Below are positions 27,718 through 35,955 of a stretch of DNA of 64,000 bases, piece by piece. A program made the translations under genes and the position numbers. Source of the DNA: Rhizobium tropici CIAT 899 (lineage in GTDB: Bacteria > Pseudomonadota > Alphaproteobacteria > Rhizobiales > Rhizobiaceae). Location of the stretch: contig NC_020061.1 of the NCBI RefSeq assembly GCF_000330885.1, positions 124,001 through 188,000 on the forward strand. Reading direction: 5' to 3'. Under the pieces are notes generated by a model, which saw only the letters and a program-made list of their open reading frames with translations, had not been told where the DNA came from and searched no databases. The stretch's first letter is position 1. Every line of letters begins with the position of its first letter.

Positions 27718-29004
27718 TCAGACGGTTGTCATGATATCGGAAATCTTTGGGCCAAACTTGGAAAGAGCCGTCCAGACCCGATGAAATGCTTCTGCGTAAA
27801 GTTCCATTACCCCGGCTTCGTTGGGTGGCGCGATTTCCGATACGCAAAACATGGTATCTAAAAGTTTTACCGTGTTTGGAAAATCGGCGGCTTTCCAATC
27901 CTTGGCAATATTCGGCAGATATTCGAACACTGGCTTCCTGAGCCAGATCAAAACGGGCACGCCCTCCGCCTGCAGCAGTTTGACGATGGTATCCCTTGCC
28001 GTCGGACCCGGACCAAAACCGAGAGCTTCCGGCTCGATGCGAAGTGGGAAGCTGAGCATGGACTGATTGCAGTCAGATGGGTCGAAGAGGGGAAATATAC
28101 CGGAGAGATCTCGGATCATTTCCCATAGAATTTTCCCATTATTCCTTCGAATCTGAAGTTGTGTCTCGAGGTTGCTCAATCGCATTTTTGCTATGGAGGA
28201 GGAGAAGACGTTCGGACGGTAGTTATATCCTGCTGAAGACGGCGAAAAAGTCCGATCTCCGTTTCGAGATGAACTCGTCAGTGAAACGCAGTCCACATGT
28301 TCAATTAGATCTTTGTCCTCCGTAATCACGAATCCGAGCTCGCCGGCTCCAAGATGCTTGGCGCCGTTGCCAGACAAAGCGAGGGCGTCTGTATCAATGT
28401 ATGCCCCATTTGCGATCGCTTTTATGGCGCCGATCGATTGGCAGACGTCATCAATCACGGCAATCCCTTCGGCGCGCGCGGCAGATCTTGCATCAGGAAC
28501 ACGAATGTTATTCCCGAAGAGATGGGTAATGAGAACCGCTCCGACACCGGGTCCGAATCGGTCGGCTGCCGCGTCTTGATCGATCCCGGCGAGGTTCATG
28601 TCGACATCAACGAAATCGGGCTGAAGGCCACTAATCGCAATTGGCCCCACCGCGCCCGGCCAATTTAGCGCCGCAGTCACCACCTGCTCGCCTCGACCTT
28701 TAAAATAATCAAGCTCGATATGGATTGCCGCCGTACCACTGCCGACGGCGCGCACCTTCCACTTCCCCGTCCAAGTAGCGAGATCCTGCTCCAAATCGGC
28801 CACGATAGGGTGATTGACCCGATGATACTTTCCACTGTCTACAACTTCGCGGAGTGCATCCAAATGCTCCGTCTGTGTGGCTGGCCAAGGCGTGATCCGC
28901 CCGGAAGGAACGGTGGGCTCCCCACCAAGGAGAGCGAGATCCCTTTCTCGCTGGTGCCCTCCGGACTCACAGAGGTCCAGATTATTGCTGGCAAATTCGT
29001 TCAT
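27718..29004 (-). CDS. DegT/DnrJ/EryC1/StrS-family PLP aminotransferase
   Basis: The 428-residue protein has the family layout: GSGTAAIHIELDYFKGRGEQ, AVIDDVCQSIGA (cofactor Asp) and the PLP lysine in LSGNGAKHLGAGELGFV, which replaces the usual SF..K..GEGG form. Such enzymes aminate keto-sugars of nucleotide- or phospho-sugars. Pairing with a HAD phosphatase recalls amino-sugar pathways such as kanosamine or AHBA formation, but divergence is high and the product is unknown. Confidence 0.85.
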   Translation of the reverse strand: MNEFASNNLDLCESGGHQRERDLALLGGEPTVPSGRITPWPATQTEHLDALREVVDSGKYHRVNHPIVADLEQDLATWTGKWKVRAVGSGTAAIHIELDYFKGRGEQVVTAALNWPGAVGPIAISGLQPDFVDVDMNLAGIDQDAAADRFGPGVGAVLITHLFGNNIRVPDARSAARAEGIAVIDDVCQSIGAIKAIANGAYIDTDALALSGNGAKHLGAGELGFVITEDKDLIEHVDCVSLTSSSRNGDRTFSPSSAGYNYRPNVFSSSIAKMRLSNLETQLQIRRNNGKILWEMIRDLSGIFPLFDPSDCNQSMLSFPLRIEPEALGFGPGPTARDTIVKLLQAEGVPVLIWLRKPVFEYLPNIAKDWKAADFPNTVKLLDTMFCVSEIAPPNEAGVMELYAEAFHRVWTALSKFGPKISDIMTTV

Positions 29005-29371
29005 TTATTCCTCCGGCGATTGGTTACGTCGATGTCTGTCGATTTGCTGAAGAGTTCTAATGTTTTAGGAGGTCAGATCAACAGTAGTTCTGAAATATAT
29101 TTAAAAGTATATTTTGCGTTTGTGGGACTTTCTGTTGTAGTGCTCCGGTTTTTGGAAATTTTAATCCCGAATATAAATATATACTCGAAGGATAATTCTT
29201 CGTTTTCGAAATGAACATTCAAACGGCGGTGGAGAAAAGCAGGTGTGTGATGATTGCTATATCGGTTCGGGGGTTCGGGAGCGTTCGGCAACGACTGCAG
29301 GCACTCAGGCGGGAGTGGCGTAAAGACGATCGAGTTTCCACAACAAGAGAAAGTCGGATCAGACGGAGTCC
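29005..29371. promoter_or_regulatory. AT-rich divergent spacer between the DegT-type gene and the ROK regulator
   Basis: This 367-base stretch is clearly AT-richer than its surroundings (long A/T runs at 29080-29230). It should hold the promoters of both divergent units and ROK operator sites. I could not define a specific palindrome. Confidence 0.45.
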
Positions 29372-30673
29372 ATGATAAAAAGAACGGAAAAACCATCAAT
29401 TGCGTGTGCGAGCAACGCGAACACTCACGAAGGATCTGGCAAGCGCCTCATCAGGCCGGCCGAGGGGGACCAGAGCGACAGTAAAGGATTTAGGCCAGCT
29501 CATCCCCTAATCGCCGCGCGGACGCTAGGGATTGCAAATCGAGGACGCTTGCTGCAGGCCCTTTACGATATGGGTCCGTCCAGCAGGGTCGAGCTTGCGC
29601 GCGTCACCGGTGCCAGCCGCGCAACCATCGGCGGCATAGTCCAACCACTGATCAATCAGAGTATTCTTGAAGAAGGCGACCTGGTACCCCCCGATCGGTC
29701 CGGCGGAAAACCCGCTACAAAGCTGTGGTTCTCGAAAGGGGCCAAGCCGATCTGCGCAGTTCGGCTGATGCACGACCGTGTCCACACATGCTTGGTCTCT
29801 CTGGAGGGCGAGCTCTATGCTCAACACGAGGTGGATTTGGCGAAAGATCTGACAGATGCTGCCGATGCATTTCAGATCGTCAGTGCCTGCATTGAGAAGT
29901 CAGTCGCATCTGCCGACCAAGAGGTTCTAGGCATCGGCATGGCAGTTGCAGGAGAGCTCAACCCGCAAACGGGCTCGATCGCGGCTATGGATTTCGCGCC
30001 GTACCTTCATGGCTTTCCGATAAAAGCGGAGTTAGCAAAGCGTTTCGGGGTTCCGGCTTGCGTCGACCAAGATGCCAGAGCCTTGCTGGTTGGCGACCGT
30101 TGGTTCGGGCAAGGACGTGGACAGAGAAATTTTGCGGTCGTTTACATCGGTCAGTCGTTGGGCGCGGCCCTCTATGTCGATGGACATCCTTATAGGGCCG
30201 CCGGGGGTAAACACTGCCAGATCGGCCATACCATCGTGCAACTCAATGGCCAAATGTGCAGATGCGGACGACGCGGATGTTGGGAAACGATCGCGACACT
30301 GCCATGGCTGAGAGGCGAAGCAAGGGCCAGGGGCCTGCCGCAGGCTGGCTTGTTGGATGCGAGCCGCTTGGTGTGGCTCGCCGAAACTGGCGCTAAAGGG
30401 GCAAAAGAACTGCTTGAAGACTACGCGTCCAATATTTCTGTCGGGTTAGTGAACCTTCAACAGCTGATGGCACCCAGCTGCATCACTTTGCATGGCGACA
30501 TCGTGCATGGCGGAAAATTGATGTTAGATCTTATTCGAAAGAGCGTCAGGCAACTGATGTTCAATCCCGGAGATAACGAGATCGCCCTTGCCCTCGGCGA
30601 TCGTGAAGATGTCGCCGGCCTGCGCGGCGCGGCGGGTCTCGTCGTCTGCGAATTGCTGAATTTCATAATCTAA
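29372..30673 (+). CDS. ROK-family transcriptional regulator (NagC/XylR type)
   Basis: The 433-residue protein starts with a winged HTH (GIANRGRLLQALYDMGPSSR and ELARVTGASRATIGGIVQPL), followed by the ROK sugar-binding domain with GIGMAVAGEL, VDQDARALLVGDRWFGQG and the zinc motif CQIGHTIV plus CRCGRRGCWE. NagC/XylR proteins sense sugars or phosphosugars. Divergence from the aminotransferase/phosphatase pair suggests it represses them. It is intact. Confidence 0.9.
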   Translation: MIKRTEKPSIACASNANTHEGSGKRLIRPAEGDQSDSKGFRPAHPLIAARTLGIANRGRLLQALYDMGPSSRVELARVTGASRATIGGIVQPLINQSILEEGDLVPPDRSGGKPATKLWFSKGAKPICAVRLMHDRVHTCLVSLEGELYAQHEVDLAKDLTDAADAFQIVSACIEKSVASADQEVLGIGMAVAGELNPQTGSIAAMDFAPYLHGFPIKAELAKRFGVPACVDQDARALLVGDRWFGQGRGQRNFAVVYIGQSLGAALYVDGHPYRAAGGKHCQIGHTIVQLNGQMCRCGRRGCWETIATLPWLRGEARARGLPQAGLLDASRLVWLAETGAKGAKELLEDYASNISVGLVNLQQLMAPSCITLHGDIVHGGKLMLDLIRKSVRQLMFNPGDNEIALALGDREDVAGLRGAAGLVVCELLNFII

Positions 30674-31597
30674 GCAGAGAACGGCCCCAGTCCTTAGAGA
30701 CCGCATCTGGTCAAATCCTTTGCAATCATCCACATTTCAAATGAAAACCGCCATCTTTCTCGAAAACCGAATTGCAACAAATTGCTGGTGGATTTGGGGG
30801 TTCCTGGGCAGCTGAAGCTGTTGGCGCATGGAGTTGCGTACTGGATGTGCTCGATCCAGCCAAGGAACTGCACAGACCCTGCAATCCCAGTCTGGTGCGG
30901 ACTGAGGCTTAAGAAAAAAACGACACGAGAACGGACAACCAGATCAATGCGACGCCCAGCAACAGCGCTCGCCTGGCGGCTACGATCTTTTCCTGGCCTT
31001 CCTCCGCGACAGGGGTCGTTACGATCCAAGGAACTGAGCCAAGCGCCGCAAAACCGATTAGCGCCAAGACACGACGATCAAATCGGACCGATGCCAGCCG
31101 CCTGGCTCATACACTCCCCAATAGCCAAGGAACGCCATTCCGACAGCGAACATGGTGGCGGAGGCAGAGCAAAGTCCGGGAACAGAACCTGATGGTGCAC
31201 GCATTTCGTATCCTCTTTGTCGGTCAAACCAAGGGCCAATTTCCATGACGGTGCAAACGGGCTTTGCACATATCTGTCAAGAATCGGGTGCCAGCTGAAG
31301 CATCGATCTATTGCAAATGATTTAGGAAAATCCGAACATTGAATGACGTGAGCGATCGCAGAAGCTGGTAGGGGGAGCTCCCTTTCCTGGCAGATGTGGT
31401 CGCTAACTCGTCGTTCGACAGACGGTTCGACCTCGCAAGCTCTGCATTTTTTCATTGCCAAAGTCCGCAGGCCAGCCGCTCGCCTTTAGGCACGAGTTTT
31501 GAGAGGTGCTGTCCAAAAAGTAGGCCACAAAATCACCAATGTTGACTCTGTCTTTCACTCAGCCGAAAAGAACTCCTGCCGACAGAGGGAGATACTC
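30674..31597. other. Gene-poor spacer with a possible membrane-protein relic
   Basis: No intact gene is supported. On the minus strand, 31200-30900 reads in two frames as MFAVGMAFLGYWGVYEPGG and then VLALIGFAALGSVPWIV with VALIWLSVLVSFF, which looks like a small, frameshifted membrane protein of unknown family. The rest shows nothing recognisable. The promoter of the SyrB-like genes should lie at its right end. Confidence 0.35.
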
Positions 31598-32035
31598 ATG
31601 GCTGACGAGAATAATACTGGCACAAGCACTGAGATGGCAGACACGAATATACCGGTAAAAACGCCGGCGCCTAAAAAACAGCGCGCTCCGCGACGCCCGA
31701 AAGCAACTGCCGAGGCAGCGGGTACTACGCAGGTTGGGAAACCCGCGAAGGCGCCGCGAGGTCGCAGGAAGCGTAGCGACCAAGCCGCAGACACAAAGTC
31801 CCAGCCTGTCGAAATGCAGGTGGCCGACATCTCCGTCAAGGAACCCATAAAGGACACTGCAGCCAAGAGGCCGGCACAGCAGTCCGTGCAAAAAGGTACG
31901 ACGGCCATTTCGGCAAGGGACGAGATGGCGGATCTTCTTCAGCTGGAAGAAGAGAATAAGAGGCTGCGTAACCTCTTGGCAGAGAAATTGCGTGCCGAAA
32001 ATGCCGATCTGCGCAAGCGGCTCGGGCTAGATTGA
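31598..32035 (+). CDS. SyrB-like protein, copy 1
   Basis: The start is at MADENNTGTSTEMADTN, giving 145 residues. An Ala/Pro/Lys/Arg-rich, probably disordered N-terminal part (KKQRAPRRPKATAEAAG) is followed by a C-terminal charged coiled-coil segment EEENKRLRNLLAEKLRAENA. This is the layout of SyrB of Sinorhizobium meliloti, which represses syrM and thereby affects nod and exopolysaccharide genes. The family assignment is firm. The target here is unknown. Confidence 0.8.
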   Translation: MADENNTGTSTEMADTNIPVKTPAPKKQRAPRRPKATAEAAGTTQVGKPAKAPRGRRKRSDQAADTKSQPVEMQVADISVKEPIKDTAAKRPAQQSVQKGTTAISARDEMADLLQLEEENKRLRNLLAEKLRAENADLRKRLGLD

Positions 32036-32177
32036 TCGCCGATCAACAGCGGGATGGTGGCGAAATCGACCTGAGCTATCCTTCTCGGCAGAAGATGCGT
32101 TCGCCGGGCTCGCCTTCCGAGCCCGGTGTCAAGCTGCGGCGCCACTATGGATACGGACTGGTCGAGGTTGAGGCACT

Positions 32178-32771
32178 ATGAAATTACCCTGGAAATTCCT
32201 TGCTCGATTAACGTCGCGGCGACAGTCCGCACCCGAAAGTTCGATTGGGCATGGTGTCGATACCGACGCAAGCCAAAGCAAAACTCAAGACGTACCGCAG
32301 CTTGCGCTAAACCCACCAGAGCCCTCCAGTAGCTCCGAGCCCGATGAAAGCCGATCTATTGAGATCATAAGGACTGATTCAAAAGAATTCGAAGGTGAGG
32401 TCGAAATTGAAGGTGCGGCACCGGTTGAAGGTGACGAGGTTCAAGAACTGTCGCCTCCGGAGGTCGGGCAGCCGAGCGCTGAAGCTTCCGCGGTGCCGCT
32501 TGAAAGCAATACGCGCAGTCGGGTCCCTGGCATACCGCGGACGAAAAAGCCGGCACATGCGAAAGGAGTTCACATTGACGTCACTGCGCAGAGCACAGCT
32601 GTCTCAAGCAATGCTCAAGATGAGACATCCTCATCGTCTGAGGACGGCTTTTTCGAAGAGGTGACAAACCTGGACGAGGAAATCACGCAACTGAGGGTTA
32701 AATTGGCTCAAAAGCTGCTTTTGCAGAATGATCAGCTTAAAAAGATGCTTGAGCGATTTGACCGATCGTAA
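32178..32771 (+). CDS. SyrB-related protein, copy 2
   Basis: The 197-residue protein begins MKLPWKFLARLTSRRQ, has a long acidic, Ser/Glu-rich, low-complexity middle, and ends with the same coiled-coil module (DEEITQLRVKLAQKLLLQND) as its neighbours. It lies 142 bases after copy 1 and 31 bases before copy 3. Only the C-terminal module is shared with SyrB, so it may form mixed oligomers with the other two. That is inference. Confidence 0.65.
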   Translation: MKLPWKFLARLTSRRQSAPESSIGHGVDTDASQSKTQDVPQLALNPPEPSSSSEPDESRSIEIIRTDSKEFEGEVEIEGAAPVEGDEVQELSPPEVGQPSAEASAVPLESNTRSRVPGIPRTKKPAHAKGVHIDVTAQSTAVSSNAQDETSSSSEDGFFEEVTNLDEEITQLRVKLAQKLLLQNDQLKKMLERFDRS

Positions 32772-32802
32772 TCCTCCTTACGATCTCAAAGATGGGACAT
32801 AC

Positions 32803-33384
32803 ATGAAAACACAGCAGCGAAAATTCGTTGTCGAGCTCAAATCGGCCCGGCGCAGATCAACGATCCAGCCAGCTTCTATCTGGGGTGATACCGACCTCAA
32901 GACGCTGGCGCGCGAGGCGGAGGCAGACGCACCACATCTCTTCGAGCCTGACACCGTCTCAGATGTTCCGAAGCGAGAAAGCGAGCTGTGGTCGGATCCA
33001 ATACCAGAGACTCATCTCAACGACGAGGTTGAAACCGGCGATGATAAACGGATTGCGGCGTCCTCTCTCGAAACCGAACAAACGTGCCCGTCTCAGAAGG
33101 ACGATGGGGCGATCTTCGCCTCTGTTTCACAACCGAAAGAGGGCTCTTCCAGCCGGTCTCGAAAGAACATAAAGCGTCGACGTGAAGCGAATATCGATAA
33201 TGCCGACGAAATGACAAGCGGCCAATCAAACGCCAGCCACGACGATATCTCAGGCGAGGAGCTAATCGCACTTGAAGAAGAGAATCGACGGCTTAAGGCT
33301 TTGCTGATGAAATATCTTCGTCAAGAAAATATGCAGATTCGACAGATGCTCGCGCGATTCAGCGATCAGCGCGAGATCTTGTGA
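32803..33384 (+). CDS. SyrB-related protein, copy 3
   Basis: The start at MKTQQRKFVVELKSARRRST gives 193 residues. Its N-terminal block (then SIWGDTDLKTLAREAEADAP) differs from copies 1 and 2, but the end EEENRRLKALLMKYLRQENM is the shared coiled-coil module. The middle is polar and low-complexity. It closes a three-gene tandem array directly upstream of, and convergent with, the hyp genes. Confidence 0.65.
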   Translation: MKTQQRKFVVELKSARRRSTIQPASIWGDTDLKTLAREAEADAPHLFEPDTVSDVPKRESELWSDPIPETHLNDEVETGDDKRIAASSLETEQTCPSQKDDGAIFASVSQPKEGSSSRSRKNIKRRREANIDNADEMTSGQSNASHDDISGEELIALEEENRRLKALLMKYLRQENMQIRQMLARFSDQREIL

Positions 33385-33530
33385 ACCAATCATGTTTGTG
33401 TGCCCGCACTTAGATCTCTTCATGGCCACAGGAGGGAGTGCGTATGGAAAGTACGCATTAAAGCTGCTCACCAAGCTCGTTGCTGGCTCCGGGCACGCCG
33501 TCTTGCGTGAAGCGATATGCACAGCCGTGC

Positions 33531-34577
33531 TCAGCAGATCCGCGGCAACTGTTCGCCCCATAGCCAATCGACAATGCGACTGCCACCAAACGACGTCGCC
33601 ATCTGGACGAAGCAATGGTCGTCATCCTCGGCATGGCCGATCAATGCGGCCTGCGCACCCAACGGATGCGCGCGCATGACGGCGAGCAGCGCATTCGCAA
33701 ACTCTGGCGCCACCAATACGACGAGCTTGCCCTCGTTGGCGACGTTGAGCGGGTCGAGGCCGAGCAATTCGCAGGCCGCGGCTACTTCCGGTTTGATCGG
33801 AATGGTCTCCTCGTCGATGCGGAGGCCGACATTTGAGGCATTGGCGATTTCGTTGAGTGTCGCCGCAAGTCCACCGCGCGTTGGATCTCGCATCAGCCTG
33901 ATTGACGATCCGGCGACCTCGACCATTGCCGCTACTAACCCGTGCAGCGCAGCGCAATCCGATATGATGTCCGTATCGAAATCCAGGTTCTCGCGCTTCG
34001 ACATCACGGCGACGCCGTGATCGCCTATCGAACCAGAGATGATGACCGCATCGCCTGGCCGCGCGGCATCGGAGCGTAGGTCGAGACCGGCTCGAATCAT
34101 GCCGATGCCGGAGGTGGATATGAACACGCCGTCGGCTTTGCCGCGCTCAACCACTTTCGTATCGCCAGTGATGATTGGCACACCTGCCGCGCGGGAGGCC
34201 GCTCCCATGGCGTCGGCAATTCGATTAAGATCTGCGAGCGGAAACCCCTCTTCAATAATGAAACCTGCCGAAAGATAGAGCGGGCATGCGCCGGCCATGG
34301 CAATGTCGTTAATCGTCCCATGCACCGCAAGCGAGCCAATATTGCCCCCCGGAAAGAACAGCGGCGAGACAACATAGCTGTCGGTGGTCATCACCATGCA
34401 CCCTGCCGGAACCGCAAATGCCGACTGATCGTTGCCAGCCCGGAGCCAGTCATTGTCGAAGGCCCTGTGGAAAATGCCCTTGACCAACTGGTCCGTGGCG
34501 CACCCCCCCGCCCCATGCGAGAGATCGATGCGTCCGTTCCTGAGGTCGAGCCGCGACCTTTTGGCTTTCGTGGTCAT
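33531..34577 (-). CDS. hypE: HypE, hydrogenase maturation carbamoyl dehydratase
   Basis: The start at MTTKAKRSRLDLRNG gives 348 residues. HypE dehydrates the thiocarbamate on its C-terminal cysteine to thiocyanate, the source of the CN ligands of the NiFe site. The essential tail PRIC ends the protein, and LSHGAGG and DPTRGGLAATLNEIA are AIR-synthase-type motifs. It is the last gene of the hup/hyp cluster and overlaps hypD by 4 bases. There is no hypX after it. Confidence 0.95.
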   Translation of the reverse strand: MTTKAKRSRLDLRNGRIDLSHGAGGCATDQLVKGIFHRAFDNDWLRAGNDQSAFAVPAGCMVMTTDSYVVSPLFFPGGNIGSLAVHGTINDIAMAGACPLYLSAGFIIEEGFPLADLNRIADAMGAASRAAGVPIITGDTKVVERGKADGVFISTSGIGMIRAGLDLRSDAARPGDAVIISGSIGDHGVAVMSKRENLDFDTDIISDCAALHGLVAAMVEVAGSSIRLMRDPTRGGLAATLNEIANASNVGLRIDEETIPIKPEVAAACELLGLDPLNVANEGKLVVLVAPEFANALLAVMRAHPLGAQAALIGHAEDDDHCFVQMATSFGGSRIVDWLWGEQLPRIC

Positions 34578-35731
34578 GCGATCGTCCTGCTGCTTTCGTC
34601 CGCCTTTCCCTGCCTGCCGAAACGGCCGTAGAGCCAATACGCGGCGCAGGCGCCTTCCGACGACACCATGCAGGAACCCATCGGCGAATCGGGCGTGCAA
34701 ACCTTACCAAACAGCTTACAGTCGGACGGCTTCTTCACACCGCGCAGGATGGCGCCGCATTCGCAGGCCGGATTGTCTTTTGCCGCCGGCGTCACGACGT
34801 CGAAACGTTTCTCGGCATCGTATTTGGCATATCCAGGCCTGAGGCCAAGCCCACTTTGGGGAATCGCGCCCAGTCCCCGCCATTCGAAGCTTTCCCGCAA
34901 TTCGAAGACATTGGCGATCTCGCGCCTCGCCTTCTCGTTGCCAAGGGTGGTCACGGCTCGGATATACTGGTTCTCGACTTTATGGACGCCCTCATTGACC
35001 TGGCGGACGAGCATCAGGATTGAATAGATGACATCGAGCGGCTCGAAGCCTGCCACCACGATCGGCTTGTTATATTCTTCGGCAAGGACTTCAAATGGCT
35101 GCGTACCAATGACGGTGCTGACATGTGCAGGGCCGAGCAATCCGTCGATCTTGATAGTGCCGAGCGTGCGAGCATCGGAGTTTTCAAGGATAGTCTGGAT
35201 CGCAGCCGGTGTTAGCACGTGGTTTGAGAAGATCGAAAAGTTTGCGAGGTCCTTAGCGATCGCGAACCGCAGCGACAGCGCCGTCGGCGGCGTCGTGGTC
35301 TCGAAACCGATGGCAAAGAAGACGACTTGCCTGTTCGGTTCGGCTTCGGAGATGTTTAGCGAATCGAGTGTCGAATAGACCATGCGAATATCGGCGCCGG
35401 TCGCCCTGGCCTTGAGCAGACTCGAGCCGTTTGAGGATGGTACACGCATCAAGTCACCATAGGTGCAAAGTGTGATTTCTGGGCACATGGCAAGCGCGAT
35501 CGCTGCGTCGATGCGGCCGATCGGCAGCACACAGACTGGACATCCCGGTCCATGAATCATCTGCACATTGGACGGCAGCAGGTCTTCAAGGCCATAGCGC
35601 GAAATTGCATGGGTATGGCCGCCGCAGAATTCCATGAAATGATAGCTGCGCGCCGGATCTACCGCCGCTGCGATTTGGCGAGCAATATCTTTGGCGAGCT
35701 TGGCATCGCGGTATTCGTCTATATATTTCAC
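34574..35731 (-). CDS. hypD: HypD, Fe(CN)2CO assembly scaffold
   Basis: The 385-residue protein has the conserved motifs FMEFCGGHTHAI, HGPGCPVCVLP and GFETTTPPTA, plus a C-terminal 4Fe-4S cysteine set (PACECGAILRG, CKLFGKVCTP, GSCMVSSEGACAAYW). With HypC it holds the iron while the diatomic ligands are attached. It overlaps hypC and hypE by 4 bases each, so translation is coupled. Confidence 0.96.
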   Translation of the reverse strand: MKYIDEYRDAKLAKDIARQIAAAVDPARSYHFMEFCGGHTHAISRYGLEDLLPSNVQMIHGPGCPVCVLPIGRIDAAIALAMCPEITLCTYGDLMRVPSSNGSSLLKARATGADIRMVYSTLDSLNISEAEPNRQVVFFAIGFETTTPPTALSLRFAIAKDLANFSIFSNHVLTPAAIQTILENSDARTLGTIKIDGLLGPAHVSTVIGTQPFEVLAEEYNKPIVVAGFEPLDVIYSILMLVRQVNEGVHKVENQYIRAVTTLGNEKARREIANVFELRESFEWRGLGAIPQSGLGLRPGYAKYDAEKRFDVVTPAAKDNPACECGAILRGVKKPSDCKLFGKVCTPDSPMGSCMVSSEGACAAYWLYGRFGRQGKADESSRTIA

Positions 35732-35955
35732 GCCGGACCTCCCAGGGCAGCTTCGCGGATCAAGGCAAGCGTCCTTTCTGCTTCTTCAGTTTCGATCTTT
35801 GCAAGCGCGTAGCCGACGTGGAGGATGAGATAGTCACCGGGCGTCACATCCTCCACGAGTGCAATCGATATGACCTTTAAGACGCCGTCCAGCGTTACCT
35901 TGGCCATATTGTCTGGCAGCAATTCCACCACCTGGACCGGTAGGGCTAGGCACAT
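35728..35955 (-). CDS. hypC: HypC, hydrogenase maturation chaperone
   Basis: The 75-residue protein has the N-terminal MCLALPVQV with the essential Cys2 and a small OB-fold body containing GDYLILHVGYALAKI. It carries iron with HypD and delivers it to the large subunit. The start overlaps the end of hypF. Confidence 0.95.
   Translation of the reverse strand: MCLALPVQVVELLPDNMAKVTLDGVLKVISIALVEDVTPGDYLILHVGYALAKIETEEAERTLALIREAALGGPA

Noticed and set aside
31598..33384. nod box near the SyrB-like genes
   Set aside because: No match to the long conserved nod-box pattern was found on either strand.
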